Shown here: one piece after another, positions 35,761 to 48,745 of the stretch
How positions within the stretch are numbered: the stretch's first letter is position 1
How the letters are laid out: each line of letters begins with the position of its first letter
DNA from: Cinclus cinclus
Taxonomy: Eukaryota; Chordata; Aves; Passeriformes; Cinclidae
DNA: 64,000 bases
Assembly: GCF_963662255.1 (NCBI RefSeq)
Contig: NC_085047.1
Span: 49,846,006 to 49,910,005 of the forward strand
Direction: 5' to 3'
Made by a program: the position numbers and the translations under genes
Notes under the pieces: model-generated
Told to the model about the DNA's origin: nothing
The model's input: the letters and a program-made list of their open reading frames with translations, nothing else
The model's database searches: none

Positions 35761-38700
35761 CAGACGGGTTTTTGCTTTTACTCTTTAAGACAGCAGAGAA
35801 TAGGAAGAGGATGGTATATTTGAAAAGCTGGTCTCTGGTGGCACTCCTAATTTCTCCTCTTCACAAATTTTGTCCTCTTCTCAGTAATTATTTAGAAGTG
35901 TGCTAACACTAGTCTTTGTGAGATCAGTAGCTTGCTTTCACAAAGAGTGGGCATGACAAAGATGAGGAAGAATAAAACAGAACCTGCGATGTGGTGCTAT
36001 AACAGTCTGGGCAGATAAAAGTGTCCTCAGGCCCCACCCATGGCTGCCTCTGCACCAGAGCAAAACAAGCCACCAAGAGAAAGACTGCTCTCTCCTTCTA
36101 CCCCCTTGCAGAAGTCCTCAGAGGAAAAGTGTGGGAGAGGAAGATTGTTTCAGCCTGCTGACTTACTCATATATCCAGGGGGATCTTCCTCCCAGAGGGA
36201 CTTGACTCTGCTCTTGAAAAGGACAGAGGTATCCTGCATTCAGAAAAAGGACAAAGTACTTTCACTGGGAAACTTCCATTAGAGCTCTCACCATGTTTGG
36301 TATATGGGCCAAATGCAAACAGAAATGACTGGAGTCAACAGAAAACTTTCCATGAGCTACTATAGGAACAAGAGGAGGCCACATTTCTCAGTACCTTTTT
36401 CTTTTTGCTACTTCTCTCTATTGGCAGTCCTTGGAGACCAGCCAAGTCTGCTTCCAGTGCTCCTCATTTTTCAGCACACACCTAAAAATCAATACCCTTG
36501 CACTGGCTACTCCTGTTAGTGCATTATCATTTCCTGCAACAAGGATAGCTTGACAAAATGAAGTCTCAGCTAATTAAAGACTGTAAAACAATTGTGTTGA
36601 CAACTGGGTCTCCAGCACTCTGTAAGCCATTTCAAACTATTTCTTCTGGAGGACACTCCAAAAGATCTTAGCTCCTTCATGAGTCCTTTTGCAGCTGCTA
36701 CTCCTGTGTGGCGCTCAGTTAGGGCTCTGTCCCCTATCCATTAGGAATTGCTATGATTTTAAGGATGTGAGCATCATCCGGGTTCAATGGGCTGTGAGCC
36801 CTTTGCATCACTGTTGACACAAAGGCAGAGAAGGCTCCATCCACATGCAAATTTCCCATCTGTTAATGCTGAAACCTCCCTCATGGCACATGCAGTCCTT
36901 CATGTAAATGAGCATCAGCCTTTCTGATTTCCAAAATGTTTTCAGGAGAACAGGTGCCTGCTGAGAGAAGTACATGCAATTGCCAAACCAAATGGCTCCC
37001 AATGGCTGACCAAGGAACTTTTGAAGGGAAGGAAAGGAAACCGTGCAGCAATTTTCAGTTTGCTGATAAATCCCAGGGTAGTCTGGGCAGAGGAAGACCG
37101 AGCAAAATCTATCTGACAGCCATAGCTCTCCAACAGTCCAACAGGCCAGTTAAGCCTGACAGATTTAACAGACCAGTTTGCACAGCAGCATCATGTAACA
37201 CATGAGCTTTGAGTACTCAGATAAGGTGGATCCTCAGGTTTTCAGACAGATGCAAAAAAGCACTGAGGGACCAACACAGTAGCGAAGCTAAACAGGGCAA
37301 AGTCACTACAAGCTCCTTTACTGTCTGCCCTTTCCCTAACAGAGGTATTAAGGCAGCTTAGGGTTGTATTAAGTTGCTCAGAGAAAAATCTCTCTTCCCT
37401 CCTTCTCAACACATGGTGAATAGAACCCTGCAGCTCAACATAAGACAAATGCAAAAGGCCCAAAACAGAGGGTGTGCTGGAAGAGCGTGGCTGTGGAACA
37501 GCTGCTGGTCAGAGCAGACAGCCCTCTGGTTTGGTCTTCAGTGCTCCAACATGTTAATTTACACCAGCCTGAAGTCAGTCATCACATGATTCACCTGCAC
37601 ACCAGCCCACCTTCCCATCTACAGACTAAAGCCTTTTCTAGATGGTCTCAGAGTACAGCAGTCTTATTTCCTCCTTCCCTGTGTGATGTGTGTGATGCAA
37701 CATCTCTGCTGGTTTTGCTGAACCTTCCCTGTGATTGCTTAGTAATGACAGCACTGGCATAGCAGCTATTGCTCTGCACACAACTGCATCATAAAGATGC
37801 CTGCCTCATAGGAGGAAAGAAGATTGATTCCTGCTGCTGCAGCATGGACAACCAAATCCTGTAGTTGCCACATCAAAAAAAAATATAAAAATGTATATGA
37901 GTACACAGACCACTGGTACAGGATCTATGCAGAGACACAAACTGGGGAATTATTATAGGGTTTTCCTAAAGAAGTTCAGAGGACTGCCCATTAATATTTT
38001 CTAGATAGCACCTGAAAACCTGGCAGCCTCATCCAGGGTGTGATTGAGAGCCAGAGGTAGTGACCTCTGCTGCTGTCCATGTTTGGGCTAGCAGTCCCAA
38101 GAGGGAGCAGTGATGGAGTAGCCATAAGAAGGAAATTCTTCTTCTCACTACATCAGGACTGATGGCCCAACATTGCCAAGATGCCACATCACCCAGAAAG
38201 GTGATTTTTCATGTTGATCAAGTGAATTCAGTGCTCAAAAGAGGTTTGAAGAAGAGACATCACACAAGAAAAGAAGAAATTTTTGTTGAATATGATGTCA
38301 ACATCGTGGCTGGATTTTCAGCCTAGAAATTAATAAGAACATTTTTTACAAGCTTCTGCATCTTTAGTGTATCATACACAATCATTTTTTTTCCAGTTTT
38401 CAGTAGAAAAATACTGTTCATTATGAAATGTGAATAATGAATATGTTCATTATGAAACTAGGACCAAAAGTCAAGCTACTTTTACAGTACTGTCAAAGTG
38501 ACAAAAAGGGCTTGCTCTGGTAATTATCCTTTGGTGAGACCTAATTTTCACCCTTAAGAAAATAAGTACAAATACCCCGATGCAGGAATGCCAGCAGGTA
38601 TAGGAGGGAAAGTCCTGATCTGTAAGTTCTGTGAGCCCGTTGTTGGGACCTGACACAAATGTTAGGTGAAAAACCACAGCATCAACTCCCCTCACCAGTC

Positions 38701-41700
38701 ACTTCTGTGCTTCCTTACAAAAGCAGCTCATCTCCCTTGGAGCATTTCTTAGCACAAAGCTCTTTTCAGCAGCAGAAACTGTACTTCTTTAAAGAAACAA
38801 GCTTGAGAACTGCAGCTGTAACAGGCTATCAGATGTAGAAATTCAGCACCTGTATCCAGGGATCAATAAAGCCTCGGTATGACAGTCTGCAAAATCCCAA
38901 AGTACTGGAAGCAGCATTATTTACAAACAGCCTTCGTTGCTGATGCTGAGACACTGCAGTAGCGTGCTTGCTTCCCTAGCTGAATGGCACTCGGCCTTTT
39001 CCCCCCTCTTACATTACTGTGCTGCCTTTCACCTTGGAAACTGGCATCTCTGACAGCAATGTTGCTTCAGGGGAGATGAAGGTATGATCTCTTTCTGGTT
39101 CCACGAACACTTTGTTCCAGCTTTAGCTCACAACCTTTTTGACTTGTTTGGCCTGATGGTGCAATTAAGGATGCCCACATTCCTAATTTACAACTCCTTA
39201 TGCAGGTGAGCAGGGCTGAGGCAGGTCCATCACCCCGTGGCAGTGGGGCTGGGGCTGCTGGAGATTCTCTGGCCCCACACAGGGCCAGGAGCTCTGGAGG
39301 GCTCTCAAGTTCCTGTTGTCTTCTCACTCAGCAGATAATAAGCTTCAGTCTGGGATTTTGCAAATCCCATTGGCTATCTTCAAAGAAACATCTGGGAGTA
39401 TTCATCCCAGGGGGTAGGAAATGAACCACTCACATTTAAATAGCTCTCAGTGTCTGAAAAGGTGAGTTGTTGAATGTCAATTATGTCATGCTCTCAGAAG
39501 CTTCATTATCTCCAGGCTCTTCTTTTGGCCCTAATCCACAAACACAAAAATGTCTCTTGTCTTCGTTTTTTCATTTTTTCACCTGAGAAAGAAGAGGTGT
39601 CTCTCCAGGTTTTGGCATCAGCCTACAGGGACCAGAGGGACCAGTCAGGTTTTTCCTGGCAGCAGCAATATTTCACTCTAATGAGGATGCAAGGAATCTC
39701 TGTGTTTGCTGCCTGTGGCCAGCTCTTCCCTCTTGGGAAGAGCCTCCCTACACCTGCCCTCCAGGCAGCTATTTCCAGAAGAACTCTTACTAGAGCTGAC
39801 TAACTTCTGCACACAAGTTCCCCTTTCCAGGAAACAGGACAAAAGTTCTTTACTGAATCAAAGAGAAGCTGAGTTAGAGATTTGGGTACCACAACACCAA
39901 CCCAACATCTTTAAGACCAGACTCCCTCAAGCAGCCCATGAACTTGTACATGCAAGCCTTTGCCACAGATGGGTCCTCCCACCCATGCACAACCCTACAT
40001 CTCTGATAACCCAGCCCTCCTCAAAGGCAGGGTGGGCATTTGGCACGTACACAGGCAACAAGCCACCACACCTTCAAGCTGCCTTAATTTCCAGAGGTAA
40101 GGAGAGGCTTCTCAGTGCCCACCTGCAGTCTGCAGGGCTTAGCTATTGACTTTCAGGTGAAAAAGAACAGCCATGCATATGATGTAACATGAACAAAAGC
40201 CTCCTCAGCCTTTTAACCACCAGGCAGAAGAAACTGTCTTTGAAGATGAAACCCCCAGACCCCTGAAGCCTAGGGGAAGCTGCCAGACCAACGAAGCAAA
40301 GGAAACCAACAGACTTAGGCCTGGTACCCTGCAAGATCTTCTGGAAGCTCAGGCCCCCCCATCCCGCTGGTGGCAGCATGCCTCCAGGGAGCTCATGGGA
40401 GCATTTGATTCCTGAGGAGCTACCAGCTCCGGTGTGGGTGCTGGATCTGGGAATGACAGGGGGCAGTGAGGCTGCTCCCTGGTAGTCAGGTTGAGCCTTG
40501 CAGCACCGTGGTAATCAAGGTCACTTCTCGAAAAGTGCTGGGGCACGGATGAGCAGTTGTGCAGCCACGGGGAGCTGGCAGAAGTGATCTGCACTGACTG
40601 CACATTCCCAGCAGCTCTCCAAGGGCAGGGATGCCTCAGGCTGTCCCAGCCCTGCAGTTACATCCCAGCCTCCCAACGGGAGCTCAGGATTATTGTAATC
40701 ATTGCAAACCTTGAGATGGTAAAATGCACTGGCAGCTGAGCAGCCCCTAGGCGAGTTCCTCCCAGGGCAGCTCAGGGTGCAGAAGCCAGGGCCTGTGATC
40801 CCAGCTCTGGTCCACTGTGACAGGGAGTTCCAGCAGCAGAGAAGAGGAACAAGGCCAGGTCCCAAACCATCCCCCCCAGGCTGTCTTCCCTTGCCTGCTC
40901 CCCATGGTCCCCAGGTAGCCAGCACAGCACTCACCTCTGCAGCAGGGACAGAGCTTAGGATGCTCTTGACCCACATCTGCTCTCATGATCAGACCTAAAA
41001 AAGCACCCCAGGACTTACTGCCTCCCTGCTGCAGGAGGGCCATAGCTCTCACTAGTTTGGTCACCAGTGAGGTTCTCTGCTGCAGCACCAAAGGAAAGTC
41101 TTACCCAAAGGAAAGAGGAAAATGCAGCTGGAGCAGGGGGCTGGCCAGTGCCATGAACTGTGGGTCTGCACTTTGCTTGGAAGCTCAAAGCATGTTCCTC
41201 TCCTCTGGGCAATTCACACAACCCATCAACAACCAGAGCCACGGAAGAGTCCGGTCTGCAGGCAGGAGAAGGATGTGATGCTCAAAGACCTTGATGATGA
41301 AGCCAGAGACGGTCATTGCTCAGAGCACAAAAGAAATAGAGCCGGAGGCAGCCTTCATATCAGTTTGTTGAGAGCAGATGGATATCCCCTTCCTTGGGAT
41401 TCTGTCTGTCATGGTGACAGGAACCAAAAGGTTTGGCTGGCATCGCTTGATAAATGCAAGAGAGACTCTTGCCTATTTGCTTTCCAGAGTACCCATCGAA
41501 TTCACTGAAAGGCAGCTCAGCTGATACATTCCCATGGATTTGGTGGAGTTCCCCAGCCTGAACTCCTGCTGAGTCACCACACGGACACTTTATCCCACTC
41601 AGGACCTTTGTGCTTTTCCCCTCACACAGAGGGCACAGTTGCAGTATTGACTTTTCACCTGGTGAGTCTTCAGGACACCCTGGAGCTCCCTGCCAGCTCC

Positions 41701-44403
41701 AGCAGAGCCATAACCTCGAGACCACTGGGGATTAACGAGCCTTATTTAGGCACACATGAGCTGCACAAATTAAAGAACCAAAACCCAATCTTTCTTTAAT
41801 TTAGCCAGCACAGGAAACAGGTGTATCAAGGTAAGGCATACACCAGTATGCAGTTTCCTCATTCTGGAAGTCCAATATCATCCATCCAATATAGAGTTGG
41901 CTTCCAGTATCATGGATTTTTTAAAACATTGAATTTCCAATCTAACCTCTACAGGCAGTTCCAGTCTGTTATTCTGCTCCCTAATGACTGGTGCTAGATC
42001 CTAATCCCCCCTTTTTTTTTTGCCAGGCAACAGCTGAAAGTCCCAAAGTGACAGCTTGTCACCCCCTTTTGCTTCTCATTCTCAACCTGAGCTATTTCAC
42101 CCTGACAATCACTTGCTGACTGTGGGCAGTGATCACCTCTTTCCTACAGTTGCTCTTTCTTGCATGGATAGCTGCTGGTCAGTTTATTTCCACCAGACAA
42201 TCAATGGTTGACCCTGTGGTAAGTACTTAATACTTCTCCCATTGCTTCTTCCTGATTTTTAGCTCAGGAAGAAGGAGTAGATGAAAGTAAAAAAGGAAAA
42301 TTGTTGTTTCATCCCACTACTTTGCCTCTATCCAAACAAAATAGTAGTTGAAGAGTATTTTCTGTTAGAAGTGTCAAAACATTTACTACCTATAAATTCA
42401 GCATCCTTGGAATTGATAAAAGCAGGGTGCTTACATCTGGCACCACTCAAGAGGCAGCAGCTTCTGCCCTAAGGAACTGTAGTTCACCTTCTCTACCAGC
42501 TAAACCACAGTAAATTATTTCCTCAAGCTTGCTCCAGGAAAGCACAAACATCTCCTTGACTCTGACCAAAATTTTTTCTTGGAAGCAGGAGGTTTGTAGA
42601 GATAAACTCCTACTGGAGCACATGATATGCTGGCCCTGGGGCTCACATTATGCACTCGCTTGTTCATAATGGAGGTAGCAATGCCAGAAGTATTTTTCCT
42701 CTTAAAGCTGGGCTCTTCCCTCAAAGGCAACATAATGTCTGAAGGACAAAAATACTACCTTGTTGGGAAAGAGTTTGGCATCATTAATTTTGCTAATTTT
42801 GGAAATTCTATCAATTTTAATTGATACAACTATCCATTTTACTTTTATATCTAGTTCAGCTGTTCTCTTCAAATTATTTCTGGTGGCAGTGACTGCCATT
42901 CATTTAATGAAAAATGTTTCTATCAAATTTGAATTTGTCACCTCTGCTTCACAAATCTAAAAACTGGGCCTATAAAGCTACAAGACAAAATTAGAAGTTC
43001 TCCATCCATTTTGTCTGTATTAATCATCACTGTAACTATTTTAACCTCTCATTCTCTTCAATCTCTCTGTAATATTTCTGCTGTCTCACTATTTTTGTCA
43101 GCATTTTCAAAATCCTAAGGAACTTGAAATACAAAGCATCCACCCCTGATGCCCAGAACTCAGACTTAGACTGATCCAGGTAATTTCAAAAATAAGAGTT
43201 GTTAAAATACTTTGCTTTCTCTACCTATGCTGTCCTTCACATTCCAAACTGCAACTTTATTTGCCACTGTGATCTACTCCCTGAGCTTGATAAGGTATCA
43301 TTACAGTCTTTTTTTTTTTCCTTTGTGAACTTGACTTTCATAATCTTCATAATTTTCTATCTCACTGGTCATTCCTTTTCCAGATTAATTTAAAAAAAAC
43401 CCAAACCAAACCCCTATCGACTAAAAAAAAGACCAGCAGAAGTCAATAATAAACTATTGGAAAAACCTAGAGCATAGAAAGCGTTTTGTAATTACACAGT
43501 CTAGTGAAATAAATTGGTAAGCAAATTAGCTGTCACATTTTAAATCTCTTCACAGGTATGTACATGTGGCACAGAAGGACAAATATGCCTTTATTATCCT
43601 ACGTGATGAGGATTGTTAACAGCTTATTATCATGAACCATATATTACCATCAGCCTCTTGAGTAACAACAAACGTTTTATTGTGCTCCGAAAATAAGCTT
43701 GAAACTCAAAGCTAGGGCCAAGCCAGGGTACCTAGGAAGAACCTCAGTACTACAGCAGAAATAAACGTGGAAGGAACTCTCCTTTAAGCATCTTAACAGA
43801 TCTTGGCATTTCCTCTGATTCAGGCATAGAATTCCCCCTGGTTTCAATAGTGTAACTGCTGTCAATTGTCTAAGTGCCAATTCACACAGGACATATAGCA
43901 CAAAATCTGCTTAAGCTTAACCACTTAAAGTTAGCAAGAGATTTTTAGATAGAGAAGTATATCCATCCCTCTATTTGCTTCTTGAAGAAAGATTTGTGTA
44001 AGAAATCTTATCAGAGAATACACAGAACTACAAAATACACAAGCTTTACTCCCCTGGAAAGCAGCAGCAGCCACTCCTGATTTCTGGCTAGCTCAGAAAC
44101 ACCTGTCTGCCCTCTTACCTGCAAGAGAGGAAGGACATTTTTACAAAGTGCTGTATGTTTCTCTTCTAAATTAAATCATTGTTCCTTCTGCTGAAATGTA
44201 CTAAGGAATGATATCCATAAACTGCATAGATCAGCATTAAATTAATCTTGATGCAGAACCTTAGCAAAGCCTCTAATATTACAGTGGCCATGCTGTTTTC
44301 CTCCAGCAGCTGAGCTAATCCCCATTACTGTTTCCATAGCCATAATTTTTCTATCCTTTAAGAGAACAAAAGTTGTACAGCACTTTCACTGCTACCAGAT
44401 ATT
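35761..44403. other. Intergenic region, no supportable gene
   Basis: About 8.6 kb. There is a GC-richer zone at 40300-41700 with many overlapping chance frames on both strands, then AT-rich sequence from about 42000. A 14-bp direct repeat lies at 38415-38457. No named repeat or exon is recognised. Confidence 0.4.
38415..38457 (+). repeat. 14-bp direct repeat TGTTCATTATGAAA
   Basis: Copies at 38415-38428 and 38444-38457 flank GTGAATAATGAATA, which itself contains the inverse of part of the repeat (AATGAA/TTCATT). It looks like a small POU or homeodomain-type motif cluster or a slippage product. Confidence 0.7.
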
Positions 44404-45175
44404 ACAGAATCACAGAATGGGCCAGGTTAGAAGGGACCACAGGGAGTCATCTGGTCCAACCTCCCTGCTCAAGCAGGGTCATCCCAGAGCACATGGCACA
44501 GGATTGTGTCCAGAGAGCTCTTGAATGTCTCCAGTGGGGGACACTCCACACCCTCTCTGGGCAACCTGTTCCAGTGTGCAGTGACTGCACAGTAAAAAAG
44601 TTCTTCCGTATATTCAGGTGGAACTTCCGTGCATCAGTTGCTGCCTGTTGCCTCTTGTCCTATAGCTCAGCACTGCTGAGCAGAGCCTGGATCCATCCTC
44701 TTGGCACCCTCCTTTGGATACTTACAGGCACTGGTGAGGCTGGACAGGCCCAGCTTCCTCAGCCTTTCCTCGTAAGAGAGATGCTCCAGTCCCCCAGGCA
44801 TCCTTGTTCTTCTCCACTGGAGCCTCTCCAGGAGCTCCATGTCTCTCTTGTCCTAAGGAGCCCAGAACTGGACACGGCACTCCCCCAACCTACTAGCACT
44901 GCTCTTCCATCCTAATCCACCCCAGGACACCCATGGCCTTCTTGGTCACAAGGGCACTGCTGGCTCAGGGACAGCTTGCTGTCCACCAGGACCCCTGGGT
45001 CCTTCTCCACAAAGCTCCTTCCCTCAGCCTTTGCTGGTGGAAGAAGAACCCTGCATTTGCCCTTGCTGAATTTCAGACAGTTCCTCTCTGCCCATCTCTC
45101 CACCCTGTCAAGGTCCTTCTGAAGGGCTGCACAGCACTCTGGCCACAATATTACTCCTCCCATATGTGACTGTTT
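44404..45175 (-). mobile_element. CR1 LINE, 3' part including the end of the reverse transcriptase
   Basis: The longest CR1 copy in the window. The plus strand starts with the reversed tail CAGAATCACAGAATGGGCC, continues through the canonical 3'UTR (CATCTGGTCCAACCTCCCTG; CTGGGCAACCTGTTCCAGTG; AGTAAAAAAGTTCTTCCGTA) and then enters ORF2. There the minus strand encodes QKDLDRVERWAERNCLKFSK, GKCRVLL and DPGVLVDSKLSLSQQC. It is 5' truncated and has frame breaks, so it is dead. Confidence 0.95.
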
Positions 45176-46529
45176 ATAGCACACACACAATGGTATAGGA
45201 GACAGATGTAGCCCCTTCATGGCATTTCAGAATAAGAAGGGCTCCAGATCATCCTCCCCTTCCTTCATGACATCTATTAACTTATGCATAGGGAAAAGAT
45301 AATTTCCATCTGGCAGTGCAAATAAAATGTCAAACTCTTCAGTGTATTATCAGACCATCCAATGGCCTAACCCTGCAAAGACTTAGCTTTAATCTTTTTG
45401 GGCTGCTAGTATCCACTTTACTCCAATCAAAGTAGAAGAGAAGCATATGCATGAGCTTCAGCAAGGCTGGGAAATGTGGATTAAGAGCTAATGCTTTTGT
45501 TTTAGCAAATACACAAACCACAACACAAAGCACACAAGGAAAAAAATACACATCTTTCAGCAATCCCCCTGCCCCAGTTTTCCACCCACTTCACACCACA
45601 ACAGAAATGTTCTTCCAAGGGCAGAACTCTGACAATTGGTAGGAAAATTCAGGCAAACTGTTCTATCCACTTTCTGCAGGAGTCATTTTGGCATGCTTTA
45701 AATGCCAGGCAGTATTTAAGGATTTGCTTGGACATGTATGCATATGCATTTTATTCATCTTAACAAAAGGGAACTCCACATACTTTACTACAGAAACTCA
45801 CCAAATACTTTGACTAGAAGCTTCTGGATTTTCATGTATTTATTCTGTATTAAATACCTGGCTACTTTCTCAAATCAGGATTACATCTCCTGCATTCACT
45901 TCCCAAAATCAATGCATTTGAAAGCCTTGTTTAACTAACTGAGCATGTTCTGTCTCAGGCCATTTCTTTTTCTTATGCTGTCATAGCCATTTCCCATCTA
46001 AGTCTGTGTTACTTGGGTGGTCAGCATTTTGGAAAAGGGAAGTCTATCACACTTTTGCCTTTTTAAAGAAGAAGATTTGTCTATCTACAGTTTCTTATTT
46101 AGCAACCACACTGCAGAGCAGAAGGAAATGCCCCCTCCCAAGATTCATTTTGGTAATGAGCACAGAGTGGTGTCATCTCAGTCCCCAGTGCCTGAAGGGG
46201 TACGCGCGTGCTCTTTGCCATCAGCAAATGAAGATTGCAAAAACTCATAGCATGAGCACACGGCTCATGTGAGGCACACAAGGGTTTGACACTGCAGTAC
46301 ATTTGCAACTGCTCTCATGCTCATGTTCCTCTTCAACCGAAAAAAAGATTTCCAGGCCACTTACTAAGTGAAAGGAAAACAAATATTGAAGTGATAAATC
46401 CCATTACCATTTTTCAGCAGGCTTTGTGCCCTTCCTTTTTTAAAAATAAATAAAATGGAGTCCTTACTTAATTTCCACATTAAGAAGTACTATTAAAAGC
46501 AATTCAGACCAAATTACAACCCTTGAAAC
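45176..46529. other. Intergenic spacer between CR1 and the UBL3 3' end
   Basis: About 1.35 kb of unique sequence with no recognised feature. AATAAA-type strings near 46445-46450 could serve as a more distal UBL3 poly(A) site. Confidence 0.4.
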
Positions 46530-46555
46530 ACCACTGAAATGCACTACAATATTCT

Positions 46556-46561
46556 TTTATT
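46556..46561 (-). promoter_or_regulatory. UBL3: Probable UBL3 poly(A) signal AATAAA
   Basis: TTTATT on the plus strand is AATAAA on the minus strand, about 1.67 kb after the stop codon. Cleavage would fall around 46526-46546. It is the most distal canonical signal before the sequence turns into ordinary intergenic DNA; another lies further on near 46445-46450. Assignment is inference from position. Confidence 0.5.
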
Positions 46562-46614
46562 TAGTTTACAGAAGAGTCTATCAGTACAGGTTGCAGAAAG
46601 AAAATGTTTAGTGC

Positions 46615-46622
46615 TATTTACA
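46615..46622 (-). promoter_or_regulatory. Pumilio response element in UBL3 3'UTR
   Basis: TATTTACA on the plus strand gives TGTAAATA on the transcript strand, a match to the UGUANAUA site bound by PUM1/PUM2. It lies about 60 nt upstream of the inferred poly(A) signal, a common place for functional sites. A single 8-mer can occur by chance in AT-rich DNA. Confidence 0.4.
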
Positions 46623-48052
46623 ATTTGTTTTAAAACTCTGCTCTATACAAATTTAATTCTGATCAGTATGAACAATATTTTTGTAAATCTACTGCATATA
46701 AAGCATTTCATCAAAGCAGTAACAATGAATAAAATAACCTGTTTACATTTGAATGATGCCAATCATTCAGAAAAACGATTACACAGAACATCTGTAAGAG
46801 TTGTGGACACTTAAGTACAGAACACAATGTCAACCTGTGACTCAGTTTTTTAAAGGCTAAAGCTATTTATATGGAATATTGTTCTATTATACTACACGCC
46901 AATCTATATTTAACTTCTATAGTTATGTATTTTATAAGATTTTTATTAAATATATTCTACACATATTTGTAATTTCACCCAGGAAGAATTCCTCCCCAGT
47001 GAAAAAATATAAAATATTTTATATTTTTAATTTTATTTTTATTTTTTACAGGTTTAGATGAAACTAGCTCATGCTTTAGTGCTGTGCAAATTTCTTCAGC
47101 ATATCAACATTTAAATTATTGATATGAAATAAAAGAATGGCATCCTTTTTCAATTATGTATGCCTTCAAAAATCAGCTTCTGATTTTAATACCATTGCAA
47201 GCACTAATACCAAATGCAGATTGCATAAAGAAACAAAACCAGTACTATGGCAGAAATTTTTCTTTTTGCTTTTTAAATTTTAATAATTCTTTTGAAATCT
47301 CTAATGAGTAAGCATGACACTGGAGTCTAAGGTACAGATGAGAAAAATGACAGAAAAACACCAACTGCCAATATTCAAATACATAAAATTGATTAGTAAA
47401 TTATGTTTTCTAACGTTTATGCACAAGAATAAAAGCCTATGAACTACAGGAAACTACCCCTCCCATATTAAGGCTAGGAAATGCACACTCTGCACTTGTT
47501 TGTGCTGTCTGAATAAGCACTCAACTAACACGATTGGAGTGCACACAGTAACAAAAAAATCAGTTTCATCAGCCCTCTACAGAGTGCTTTTAAATTACAG
47601 GCACATAGTATTTTTTTCTTTGTTGTAGTGAAAATATATATAGTTAGACTTGGTTTAGTTAGTATTCTGTGCCAGTTTGGCCACCGAGGTTGACTTAGGT
47701 AGAATTGACTTAGCAGTTTTTCATTTGATTTGGCCATAAGTGAGATTTGTTTTAACTATTTTCCAGTGTTGCATTATACATTGTGGGTTATTACTAGATG
47801 TCTCAAATATTGTTAGAGATTGTTGAGGAGAAATATACTGTCAACCATATTTAGTGCAAATTGCATCTAGAAAGCTTGACTGGTTAGATCCGGTTAATGC
47901 AGATTTTCGTGGTAGCAAAAAGATTCCTGCTATGGAAAAGAAAACAAACCTTTCTGGAGATTGAATTCTTTCAGAAGTGATGTACTGTAAGATTATTCAA
48001 CAAAGGAGGAATTGAAAAAAAAAATAATTAAAGTGTTCATAGATCTTTCACC

Positions 48053-48068
48053 TTTTTTTTTTTTTTTT
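48053..48068 (+). repeat. (T)16 homopolymer in UBL3 3'UTR
   Basis: Sixteen T bases; in the UBL3 transcript this is an A16 tract about 165 nt after the stop codon. Confidence 0.9.
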
Positions 48069-48230
48069 AAATGACTAATGAGACAGTGTTCGTGTATTGT
48101 TTCAGTTCCATGGATTTACAGACAGGCTCTTCCTACAGGTGTTTGAAGCAAGGTAGGGCCTCTTCTATTCCAGCAGCATGAAAGACAAAGACTATATTAC
48201 ATCACACTTAGCAGGTAAAGCTAACAGGGT

Positions 48231-48283
48231 TTACAGGATTACACAGCAATTGCTTTCTCCAGTTTTTTCACGGTTCCTTTGAC
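48231..48283 (-). CDS. UBL3: UBL3 terminal coding exon 5 (residues 101-117 and stop), C-terminal lipidation motif
   Basis: After the acceptor AG (48285-48284), two bases complete Gly101, then QRNREKTGESNCCVIL and a TAA stop at 48233-48231 follow. The last four residues form a CaaX box (Cys114-Val-Ile-Leu); a final Leu usually favours geranylgeranylation. The adjacent Cys113 is a typical second lipid (palmitoyl) site. This is the hallmark of MUB-family proteins and explains membrane anchoring without a transmembrane segment. A frame one base off also stays open into this exon but reaches no known sequence; the exon 4 junction fixes the correct frame. Confidence 0.97.
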
Positions 48284-48667
48284 CTGCAAAGAAGAGGGAA
48301 ACTTTACTTACATTCCATTTCTAAAGCAATGAGGTTGTTCTGTGTGAGAGTATGCTTAATACAAGTCTGTTCTTAATTATTTATTTATTTATTGTTATAC
48401 ATATGCATACATAACTGAAAAATAAATCAGGACTAGTTTTTCCACAATAAAAACAAGAGCTTTTAAGGTCTGAGTTTCTGCACTATATAAAAATGCTAAA
48501 CCAGAAAGTTATTTTCTTAGTTTTTTACAAAAGCATTCCATTATTTTCTTCACAAAAGAGCACAAGGACTCGACTTTTCTGTACTATGAAATGCTCAAAA
48601 AGCCTGTAAGAGACCTGAGCACTTTGCCAAGTACTTGAGTAAGAAACTCGCCTAGTGCCCAGCCTAC
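48284..48667 (-). other. UBL3: UBL3 intron 4
   Basis: A short 384-bp intron with GTAGG donor and TTTGCAG acceptor. It contains an (ATTT)n stretch near 48377-48395. Nothing else is seen. Confidence 0.9.
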
Positions 48668-48745
48668 CTTGAGAGTTTGGTTCTGGCAGTGTCTCTCTAG
48701 CCACCAAATGCATCACTGTTGTTTTGCCAAAAGGAAGTTTTAATG
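48668..48745 (-). CDS. UBL3: UBL3 coding exon 4 (residues 75-100 and first base of codon 101)
   Basis: The acceptor AG lies at 48747-48746 after a run rich in T and C, and the donor GTAGG begins at 48667. After completing Ala75 the frame reads LKLPFGKTTVMHLVARE and TLPEPNSQ. The first part is the last beta strand of the ubiquitin fold (TVMHLVARE, the counterpart of ubiquitin's STLHLVLRL). The rest begins the flexible tail that replaces the ubiquitin di-glycine end. Exon 4 is only 384 bp from exon 5, whereas the other introns are several kilobases. Confidence 0.97.

Larger units (their letters stand above)
46530..48230 (-). other. UBL3: UBL3 3' untranslated region
   Basis: About 1.7 kb of AT-rich DNA follows the UBL3 stop codon on the minus strand. 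It holds no repeats I recognise, which fits a conserved vertebrate 3'UTR. It contains a Pumilio-type motif (TGTAAATA on the minus strand, 46622-46615) and several AT-rich, AU-element-like stretches, for example around 46995-47045. The end is inferred from the AATAAA near 46556. An internal AATAAA-like site (TTTATT on the plus strand near 46940) could give a shorter form. The exact 3' end needs transcript data. Confidence 0.7.

Noticed and set aside
44373..44915. 180-codon plus-strand frame as a gene
   Set aside because: It lies antisense to the CR1 copy at 44404-45175; such frames recur at every CR1 3' end.
48525..48716. UBL3 exon 4 read through its donor as a single-exon ORF
   Set aside because: The part after SQ (48667 downward) is intron sequence; the true protein continues in exon 5 at 48283.
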